A DNA stretch of 36,306 bases from Dehalococcoidia bacterium (GTDB lineage Bacteria; Chloroflexota; Dehalococcoidia; Lucifugimonadales; Lucifugimonadaceae): positions 1 to 36,306 of the forward strand of contig SHXW01000023.1 in NCBI GenBank assembly GCA_009693115.1. The letters are read 5' to 3'. The position numbers were made by a program, and so were the translations under genes. A model generated the notes under the pieces. That model did no database searches. It was not told where the DNA came from and worked only from the letters and a program-made list of their open reading frames with translations. Below, in pieces: positions 25,760 to 31,871 of this stretch (position 1 is the first letter of the stretch; each line of letters starts with the position of its first letter).

Positions 25760-26592
25760 GCGGCCTTAAACGAACTGTCCGCAAAGCCCTCGCCTCGCCA
25801 TCAGGGATGGCGGGAACGCTGATGCTCGCCAGCCTGGTAACGGCCGCTTTCATTGTCGCTATCACAGGTCCCGACAGTGCCGCACAAGATATACAAAATC
25901 GGCTCGCGGGCCCGGGCGCGGGGCACCTGCTCGGCACAGACCAACTGGGCCGTGACGTGCTGGCGCGCGTCGGGGCGGCCATGCGTGGGTCGCTATGGGT
26001 CGCCTTCGCAGTCGCTGCCATATCCGGCGCTGCGGGCGGGCTGATCGGGCTTGCGAGTGGGTATCTGGGCGGCTGGGCAGATGTTACTTCTCAGCGGGCC
26101 GTGGACGCGCTCATGGCGTTTCCGGTCATCGTTCTGGCTCTGGGCGTGGTCGCGGCCACCGGGCCGACAAAGACCGGGGTGGTGATCGCTCTTTCGGTCG
26201 CGTTCACGCCAGTCGTGGCCAGAGTGGCACGGGCATCTGCCATCTCGAGGCGGAGCGCCGGGTATTCAGAGGCGGCCAGAGCGATGGGTGCCGGTCCATG
26301 GGCAGTGGTGGTGAGGCACGTGCTGCCAAATGCGCTCGGACCGTGGGTTGTCGTCGTTTCAACACAAGTGGGAGGCGCGCTGGTGGCGGAGGCGTCGTTA
26401 AGCTTTCTGGGCGTTGGCGCGCAGGGGGCCGGTTCTCTGGGTTCGATGCTGGGCAGAGAAGCGCAGGTCTACATGTCCGTTTCGCCGTGGCTGGCGATTT
26501 GGCCAGGCGCTACCCTCGCCCTGACAACTCTGGCAGCGAACCTGATCGGGGACGCAGTGGCGGACGCGTCTACGACTCCACCAACGCGGTGA
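25756..26592 (+). CDS. ABC importer permease, DppC/OppC type
   Basis: The 278-residue membrane protein is the second permease. Landmarks are HLLGTDQLGRDVLARVGAAMRGSLWVA, the EAA loop EAARAMGAGPWAVVVRHVLPNAL, and AEASLSFLGVGAQGAGSLGSML. The C-terminus is unusual: after NLIGDAVADAS it ends in TTPPTR instead of the GDxLRDxLDPRLR tail normal for the family, although the helix before it is intact. ATG overlaps the preceding stop. No ATPase gene follows; the next gene is on the opposite strand. The importer must use ATPases encoded elsewhere or be incomplete. Confidence 0.92.
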   Translation: MSGLKRTVRKALASPSGMAGTLMLASLVTAAFIVAITGPDSAAQDIQNRLAGPGAGHLLGTDQLGRDVLARVGAAMRGSLWVAFAVAAISGAAGGLIGLASGYLGGWADVTSQRAVDALMAFPVIVLALGVVAATGPTKTGVVIALSVAFTPVVARVARASAISRRSAGYSEAARAMGAGPWAVVVRHVLPNALGPWVVVVSTQVGGALVAEASLSFLGVGAQGAGSLGSMLGREAQVYMSVSPWLAIWPGATLALTTLAANLIGDAVADASTTPPTR

Positions 26593-26736
26593 GCCACAGA
26601 CAGGGAAATGCCTGGGACCCCCGCTCCCCCCGGCAGAGGGCGATGGTATGTCAACCCGAACTTGAAATTGTGATCTCTAAAACGCGATGCGCCCAGACTC
26701 GGCATCAGGAGAGGATCTTCGCAAAGTCAGTCCTGC

Positions 26737-27552
26737 TCAGTTCTCCGCGCTGTAAAACACCGAGAACACGATCATCCCTAACACCGACGCCACGACCGCC
26801 CACAGGAGCCAGTTCTGCTGGACCCTCCTGAAGTGCTCTGCACTCTGCCACTTGCGCGCTCGCCACGCCCACTCGTTGCCCTTGTAGCCGATAAACACGT
26901 TCGCCACTACCCAGGCGGCGAATCCCATCCACTTTGTGGGATCTGCGCTCTGCGTTGAGAACCAGAGGGCAGCGATTCCAGCAAAGTTGACGAGTACGGC
27001 GATGATCACGCCGTTACCGAGTCCCCAGATCGTCCCGAGCAGAAAGGCTGCCCAGTTGAAGCCACGGAGCTGCGCAGGGAGCTGGCCGGCCGGCGTGCCG
27101 GAATCGTTGGCTTCGGCCCTCGCGTTTGGCAATGGTGCGGTGCGCAGAGGCGCGGCGCGTGTTTCGCTCCGGCGAAGTTCGGGCGGAGCGGCACGGGGGT
27201 CAACCTGACGCCGCTCGTCGGGGCGACGCTCGTCCGGGCGCTGGTCTCGCTGGCCCACGCGCTGTTCTCTTGCGCGTGCCGTGTTCCGTGTCGCTACCGC
27301 TCCAACAGGAGACATGCGTACCGCGGCTTCCATCGAGCCACCGCAGTAGACACAGAATGAGGCCCGCCCCACGTTGGCTTTTTCGCACTTCGGACAGGAA
27401 GCCAGACCCATGGGAGGGGGCGCGTCCGCGCTGGGCAGGAACAGCCGCTCCCCGCAGCGCGAACACGAATAAAGGCTCGGCGCGTTCTTGGTGCCGCAGT
27501 GCGGGCAGTAAATCGTTTCATTGGGGCCGGATGCGGCCGCTTGTTGCTGCAA
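26737..27552 (-). CDS. Zinc-ribbon membrane protein with Arg-rich linker
   Basis: The product of 271 residues begins with two zinc ribbons: Cys16, 19, 30, 33 (CPHC...CSRC) and Cys53, 56, 67, 70 (CPKC...CVYC). A linker of about 90 residues follows, rich in Arg, Asp, Pro and Ala, with a short RPDERRPDERR repeat. The C-terminal part has membrane helices in a DUF2628-like arrangement: RGFNWAAFLLGTIWGLGNGV, a second helix, an amphipathic GYKGNEWAWRARKW, and a final helix near 248-268. The start is a TTG at 27552 with AGG 6 nt upstream. Function unknown; such proteins are common as cytosol-facing, membrane-anchored zinc ribbons. Confidence 0.8.
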   Translation of the reverse strand: MQQQAAASGPNETIYCPHCGTKNAPSLYSCSRCGERLFLPSADAPPPMGLASCPKCEKANVGRASFCVYCGGSMEAAVRMSPVGAVATRNTARAREQRVGQRDQRPDERRPDERRQVDPRAAPPELRRSETRAAPLRTAPLPNARAEANDSGTPAGQLPAQLRGFNWAAFLLGTIWGLGNGVIIAVLVNFAGIAALWFSTQSADPTKWMGFAAWVVANVFIGYKGNEWAWRARKWQSAEHFRRVQQNWLLWAVVASVLGMIVFSVFYSAEN

Positions 27553-27769
27553 TTAAAGCCTATCTTCCGAGGGCGAAGAGGATAACCGATCCATTGTCGC
27601 GCCACCGGACAACGCGTGCCGGGCGTTCAGGTATTCGCATCTCACCGTGTCACTATCGCATGCCACTCCGGAGCGAAGGATGCTGATCAGCCGCCATCAG
27701 GCTGGGACAGGTTGACATCCACTTGCGACATTCAGATCAGCGAGCACGGAAGGGTCCCTTTCAGGCCGG

Positions 27770-28696
27770 TTACAACTTCGAAACGTCCAGGTCCATGTGG
27801 GCCAGGATGTCCTCCAGTTCCTCCCGCGTCTCGTTGTCTATGGCCGGCGTGGGCACTCGGACCGCAGCCTGATCAAGAAACCCCCGCCTCGCCATGATGT
27901 GCTTGCGGATGGAAAGGCCAATCCCAGCCGAGTTCTCGTACCTGATCAGCGGCAGCCATCTGTAAAAGACATCCCGCGCTCCCTCGGTGTCCCCCTCGGA
28001 CATGCGCCGGTACACGGCGACGAGCACCTCTGGATAGGCGAAGCCAGTCATAGTGCCTGCCGCCCCGCGTCGGAGCTCCTCGAACAGGAACGCCCCGCCG
28101 AGCCCGCCAAACACGCTCATTTTCTTCCCCGTGGCAGCCAGCACGCGAGTGATCTTGGGCGGCGTAGGAGGGTCTTCGAGTTTCAGGTACTTCGCCGTGG
28201 GAAACTCTGCGTTGAGCTTTGCGATGAACTGCGGATCCATGTGCACGCCGGTCTGCTCGGGCAGGTCCTGTACCACGAGCGGAAGGTCTGACGCCTCTGC
28301 AATCGCTGCGTAGTAGCCGTATGTGGACTGCGGGTTGGGCTTGGCGAGCCGGGCCGGCGCTGCCATGACGGCAGTCGCCCCTGCGGCCTTCGCCTCCTTT
28401 GCTCGAAGGGCGGCTACCCTGTTGCTCTCTGAACTAATGCCTGCGGTGACGGTCAGGGAGCCGCCGCTTCCCTTGTGTTTCTGCGCTGCTGCTATTACAG
28501 ATGCCAGCACTTGCGATCGTTCGGAGTCAGTGAGCCGGTGGGCTTCGCCCATGACGCCCAGACAGACCACACCCCTGCAGCCAGCGCGCGCCGCAGCGCC
28601 GACGAGGCGGTCGTAGGGATTTGGGTCCACCTCCCCGCTGTCCCTGAACGGGGTGGGGAGCATGAAATGAATACCGTCCAGAGTGTTGGAAAACAT
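27770..28696 (-). CDS. DapA/dihydrodipicolinate synthase family lyase
   Basis: The 308-residue TIM-barrel protein belongs to the class I aldolase family of DapA and N-acetylneuraminate lyase. The Schiff-base lysine is Lys172 in KYLKLED, and the GVMGEAHRLTDSER block corresponds to the GTTGE-S-x-L-x-x-x-E loop. The Tyr expected in the YYNRP-like segment is missing (MAAPARLAKPNP here). It is therefore unlikely to be the lysine-pathway DapA; it is more likely an aldolase, dehydratase or racemase-like lyase for a sugar acid or keto acid. It is divergent from two MFS carriers at 28.9-31.6 kb, which may import its substrate. Minus-strand TTGACA at 28797-28792 is a possible -35, but no good -10 follows. 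Confidence 0.85.
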   Translation of the reverse strand: MFSNTLDGIHFMLPTPFRDSGEVDPNPYDRLVGAAARAGCRGVVCLGVMGEAHRLTDSERSQVLASVIAAAQKHKGSGGSLTVTAGISSESNRVAALRAKEAKAAGATAVMAAPARLAKPNPQSTYGYYAAIAEASDLPLVVQDLPEQTGVHMDPQFIAKLNAEFPTAKYLKLEDPPTPPKITRVLAATGKKMSVFGGLGGAFLFEELRRGAAGTMTGFAYPEVLVAVYRRMSEGDTEGARDVFYRWLPLIRYENSAGIGLSIRKHIMARRGFLDQAAVRVPTPAIDNETREELEDILAHMDLDVSKL

Positions 28697-28991
28697 TTGT
28701 GGAGCCTGTTTCAGAAACCCTCTCCCAGCCGGGTGCCCGGTGGGCGCGGGTCAGGTGATGAAGAAGCGTCGCCGATACTGGAGTAGTTGGATGTCAATAC
28801 AGGGTTGGTTCATGCCCGTCCGCGGGCAAGTACCATGACGCCCTGCATTATCTCCTGACAGATGCCCTACCGTCGGCCTGCATCATGGCACCCGCCCGGC
28901 GGGACTTTACACGCCAGAACTCAGGATGTGAAACACGGCTACCGTCACTACAACCCCGCGCCGTCAGGCAGGAAAGCTCTACTACGGCTGG
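28697..28991. other. Divergent promoter region between the DapA-like gene and the MFS pair
   Basis: This stretch contains a perfect 6-bp hairpin TGCCCG-TCCG-CGGGCA (28813-28828), which could be an operator or stem-loop. A minus-strand TTGACA (28797-28792) lies here too, as does the sequence AGGATGTGAAA (28923-28933), which recurs before the second MFS gene. The true N-terminus of the first MFS protein probably lies in the last 60 bases. Confidence 0.45.
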
Positions 28992-30257
28992 GTGATAGTC
29001 GGGGTGATGGCGGCGGCAAACGCCGTCACCATGGCCCTGGGTTCTCTCAACTTCGGCCTGTTCATCAAGCCGATGGGCGACGATCTCGGCATAGGCCGTT
29101 CATGGTTCGGGTGGGCGGGGACTGCCCAGCAGGTCGCCACGTCCGCCACCAGCCCGTTGATAGGCAGGCTTGTTGACCGCTTCGGCGCGCGGCTCCTGCT
29201 CCCTCTTGCCGCGCTCGTCACATGCGGCGCCCTGACTGGCCTGGCGTTCATTCACAGCGCGTGGCAGATGGTAGCCCTGTTCGCAGTCACCGGCCTGCTC
29301 GGGCTAAGCGGTCCGGGCAACCTTGTGATCGCGGTTCCGGTGCTCAAGTGGTTCGTGCGAAATCGCGGCAAGGCCATCGCCTTCATGTCACTGGGCATCT
29401 CGGTGGGAGCGGTCATATTCCTGCCGCTGACGCAGGTCTTCATTCACCAGCTCGGCTGGCGCCATGCATGGATCGCCCTGTCCATAATCGGCGCAGTCGT
29501 CATCGTGCCCCTTGCGTTGATCTTCCTGAGGAGGCAGCCAGAGGATATGGGCATGCTGCCGGACGGAGCGCCCACCCCTGCTTCACACTCCCCACACGGC
29601 TCCGCCACGCTTTTGGCCGCAAACGACGAAGTCTCGTGGACAGCGCACGATGCCGTCCGCACCGGAGCATTCTGGCGACTGGTCTCTGCGTTCAGCATAA
29701 TCTCGGTCGCAACAGGGCTTGTCGGGCTGCACCGCATACCCGCCTTCACTGACCGCGGGCTTGACGCCAGTCTGATCTCGATCGCCACCGCCCTCGATGC
29801 GGTGTGTGCAGGAGTGACTGTGTTCACGATGGGCCTGCTGTCGAGGCGGTTCCCGGGCCGTTATCTGGGCGCCGTCGGTTTCCTGTTTCTGGCCGCAGCG
29901 ACGGTCCTCACCATCCATGCCACGACCACCGCGGTGATGTTCCTTTCTATGGCCGTATTCGGGATGGGCATAGGGGGGATGATCTTCCTCCACAGCTACA
30001 TCTGGGCGGACTACTTCGGCAGGGCGAACCTCGGGGGTATCCGGGGTATCGTCACTCCAGTAACGCTTGTGATCGGCGGCGCTGGCCCGCCGCTCGCCGG
30101 GTACGTCTTTGACGCCAGAGGCTCGTACATCGGCATCTGGTGGGCCGGGGCCTGCCTGATGCTGGCGGCCGTCGTGATAGTGGCATTCACAGTCGCGCCG
30201 CGAAGGCCGTCCGTCCACCTGTCTCTGGGCGCGGCTGCGACCAGTGGCGAGGCATGA
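28992..30257 (+). CDS. MFS transporter, first of a tandem pair
   Basis: The product of at least 421 residues is a 12-helix major facilitator resembling the monocarboxylate/oxalate-formate-like group. Landmarks are NFGLFIKPMGDDLGIGRSWFGW, the loop motif GRLVDRFGAR, KWFVRNRGKAIAFMSLGIS and GWRHAWIAL. The family-typical YYGW before helix 1 lies upstream of the first GTG (28992). In frame upstream there is no ATG, GTG or TTG before the TGA at 28929-28931, so the start is unresolved. It is either GTG 28992 without a ribosome site or a non-standard codon. AGGA at 28923-28926 is the only ribosome-like site. It is about 60 % like the next gene and probably duplicated. Confidence 0.9.
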   Translation: MIVGVMAAANAVTMALGSLNFGLFIKPMGDDLGIGRSWFGWAGTAQQVATSATSPLIGRLVDRFGARLLLPLAALVTCGALTGLAFIHSAWQMVALFAVTGLLGLSGPGNLVIAVPVLKWFVRNRGKAIAFMSLGISVGAVIFLPLTQVFIHQLGWRHAWIALSIIGAVVIVPLALIFLRRQPEDMGMLPDGAPTPASHSPHGSATLLAANDEVSWTAHDAVRTGAFWRLVSAFSIISVATGLVGLHRIPAFTDRGLDASLISIATALDAVCAGVTVFTMGLLSRRFPGRYLGAVGFLFLAAATVLTIHATTTAVMFLSMAVFGMGIGGMIFLHSYIWADYFGRANLGGIRGIVTPVTLVIGGAGPPLAGYVFDARGSYIGIWWAGACLMLAAVVIVAFTVAPRRPSVHLSLGAAATSGEA

Positions 30258-30395
30258 CCTCCACACAGGACAATTGAACTTCCCAGCGATGCCCTTTGAG
30301 AAGGATGTGAAATTACGGCCAACGCAACGGGCGACCGGGTTCAGGCCGGTGGCCAAACACCCAACAAGCCGCGGTTCTTCTACGGCTGGTACATA

Positions 30396-31628
30396 GTGGC
30401 TGCGATGGCATCCGCAAGCGCGGCGAACATGGCCATGGTCACGCTCAACTTCGGCCTTTTCATCAAGCCGATGGGCGATGAGTTGGGCATCGGCCGCGCC
30501 ACGTTCGGCTGGGCCTCCTCGGCCCGGCAGTTCGCCACCTCCGCCACCAGCCCCATCGTGGGCCGGCTGCTGGACCGTTTCGGCGCGCGCCTCATGCTGC
30601 CCATTGCTGCCGTCCTCACGGGGGCGGCGATGATCTGGCTCAGCTTCTCCCACCATGGTTGGCAGCTCATTCTGATCTTCGCCCTTATGGGCCTTGTGGG
30701 GATGAGCGGACCCGGCGCGCTCATGTCATCCGTCCCCGTTTTGAAGTGGTTCGTCCGCAACAGGGGCAAGGCTGTGGCATTCATGTCTCTGGGCATCCCG
30801 ATAGGCGCTCTCATCTTCGTGCCGCTCACACAGGTCTTCATAGACTGGTGGACATGGCGCGGCGCTCTCGTGGCTCTGGCGCTCATCGGCGTCGCTGTAG
30901 TGGCGCCGCTGAGCCTGATCGTCGTCCGTAGACAACCAGAGGACATGGGGCTGCGGCCGGACGGGGCAGCGGCTCCTGCCGCGGGGCATACTGGCACGGC
31001 AAAATGCGCGACTGACGAGGAGTCATGGACAGCGAAGGAGGCCATGCGATCCGGAGCGTTCTGGCGGCTGGTGGCGGTGTTCAGCATCGTCTCGCTCGGC
31101 GTGGGCACACTCGGCGTCCACCGCATACCGTCATTCATGGACCGCGGTCTGGACGCGCGGCTCGTGTCCTTCGCCACCGCATTTGACGCAGTATGCGCGG
31201 GCATCAGCGTGTTCACCATGGGGTTCCTCGTCAGGAAGTACTCCCCCGCCCTACTGGGCGCGGTCGGGTTCCTGCTCCTGGGGATAGCGAGCGTCCTCAC
31301 CATCTACGCCACCAGTGTGCCGGTCATGTTCATCTCCATGGCAGTGTTCGGTCTGGGCATTGGCGGGCAGATGTTCCTCCAAAACTTCTTGTGGGCGGAC
31401 TATTTTGGCCGCCGGCACCTCGGCAGCATCCGGGGCATCGTCACACCGGTCACGCTGATAATCGGCGGCATAGGCGCACCTGTTGCCGGGTACGTCAGAG
31501 ACGCGACCGGTTCGTATGACTCCATCTGGTGGGGAGGCGTGGTGCTCATGCTCATCGGTGCTCTGGCGCTCGTCACCACCAGAACGCCGCGTAAGCCGGA
31601 GGGCTTGGAGGCGGCTTTGCGCGAATAA
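30396..31628 (+). CDS. MFS transporter, second of a tandem pair
   Basis: The product is a 12-helix major facilitator closely similar to its neighbour throughout: NFGLFIKPMGDELGIGRATFGW, GRLLDRFGAR, KWFVRNRGKAVAFMSLGIP, and IRGIVTPVTLIIGG near the end. The first standard start is the GTG at 30396, which cuts off the conserved FFYGWYI and has no ribosome site. An ATT at 30312 lies 6 nt after AAGGA (30301-30305) and would give a 28-residue N-terminal extension ending in FFYGWYI. I think ATT is the likelier start, though rare, and keep the standard one in the coordinates. It lies 138 bp after the first MFS stop; both may carry substrates of the DapA-like enzyme. Confidence 0.9.
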   Translation: MAAMASASAANMAMVTLNFGLFIKPMGDELGIGRATFGWASSARQFATSATSPIVGRLLDRFGARLMLPIAAVLTGAAMIWLSFSHHGWQLILIFALMGLVGMSGPGALMSSVPVLKWFVRNRGKAVAFMSLGIPIGALIFVPLTQVFIDWWTWRGALVALALIGVAVVAPLSLIVVRRQPEDMGLRPDGAAAPAAGHTGTAKCATDEESWTAKEAMRSGAFWRLVAVFSIVSLGVGTLGVHRIPSFMDRGLDARLVSFATAFDAVCAGISVFTMGFLVRKYSPALLGAVGFLLLGIASVLTIYATSVPVMFISMAVFGLGIGGQMFLQNFLWADYFGRRHLGSIRGIVTPVTLIIGGIGAPVAGYVRDATGSYDSIWWGGVVLMLIGALALVTTRTPRKPEGLEAALRE

Positions 31629-31651
31629 GTCTAAGAAAAGCTGGTTTAGCT

Positions 31652-31679
31652 TTGACACCCCCTGTTCGTGCGCGATAAA
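31652..31679 (+). promoter_or_regulatory. Sigma70-type promoter of the sulfite/nitrite reductase leader
   Basis: A perfect TTGACA (31652-31657) is followed after 16 nt by GATAAA (31674-31679), or after 18 nt by TAAACT; each matches 4 of 6 consensus bases. Transcription should start near 31686-31689, which coincides with the ATG (31688) of the leader peptide, so that the leader mRNA would have almost no 5' untranslated bases. It begins 24 bp after the MFS stop codon. Confidence 0.72.
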
Positions 31680-31687
31680 CTCCGGCT

Positions 31688-31723
31688 ATGAAACTGTGCT
31701 TCCGCCCCAATTGCGCGTGTTGA
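31688..31723 (+). CDS. Cysteine-containing leader peptide (11 codons)
   Basis: ATG at 31688 to TGA at 31721-31723 encodes MKLCFRPNCAC: three cysteines in eleven residues, two of them in the last three positions. The ATG sits at the expected transcription start of the promoter just upstream, so translation would be leaderless. The frame is followed by competing RNA stems and an intrinsic terminator before a sirohaem reductase gene. This is the layout of amino-acid attenuator peptides, and cysteine is the product of the sulfite-reduction pathway. Cysteine-rich leaderless peptides before sulfur genes are known in mycobacteria. Its small size means chance cannot be ruled out from this one copy. 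Confidence 0.72.
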   Translation: MKLCFRPNCAC

Positions 31724-31805
31724 ATAGCGACACGTCGTGGGCGGTCTGCCACAATAACTTCCACTGCGACGCCGCCCCACTCTGAACAACGTGGGGTTTT
31801 TGTTT
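31702..31805 (+). promoter_or_regulatory. Putative cysteine attenuator: segments 1-4 with antiterminator and terminator
   Basis: Segment 1 is CCGCCC at 31702-31707, inside the leader peptide's Arg-Pro codons. Segment 2 is GTGGGCGG (31737-31744). Segment 3 is CCGCCCCAC (31772-31780). Segment 4 is GTGGGG (31791-31796). Segments 1 and 2 pair perfectly over 6 bp. Segments 2 and 3 pair over 8 bp with one bulged C. Segments 3 and 4 form the terminator. Pairings 2:3 and 3:4 exclude each other, as do 1:2 and 2:3. A ribosome waiting at the Cys codons (31712-31714 or 31718-31720) would cover segment 1, free segment 2 to capture segment 3, and so prevent termination. Confidence 0.68.
31775..31805 (+). 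terminator. Intrinsic terminator in the reductase leader
   Basis: The stem CCCCAC (31775-31780) with GTGGGG (31791-31796) has a 10-nt loop, extendable by a G-U pair. It is followed by TTTTTGTTT (31797-31805). It lies between the leader peptide and the reductase start (31872), so it must be conditional. Confidence 0.82.
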
Positions 31806-31871
31806 GAGGATCCGTCCCCAGATGCCGGTGTGCCGGCCACCCATCGCCTTTCCGGACTCAGGAGCGATTAC

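Noticed and set aside
28926-28931. ATG-TGA at the first MFS gene read as Met-selenocysteine
   Set aside because: There is no SECIS-like hairpin after the TGA, and residue 2 is not a plausible functional Sec site.
31681-31805. A metabolite riboswitch (for example SAM-type) in the reductase leader
   Set aside because: No recognisable SAM aptamer core is seen in the about 120-nt leader; the translated Cys-rich frame explains the alternative stems better.
31791-31871. GTG at 31791 as start of the sulfite/nitrite reductase
   Set aside because: It lies in the right arm of the terminator and lacks a ribosome site; TTG at 31872 has AGGAG at 7 nt and matches the family N-terminus.
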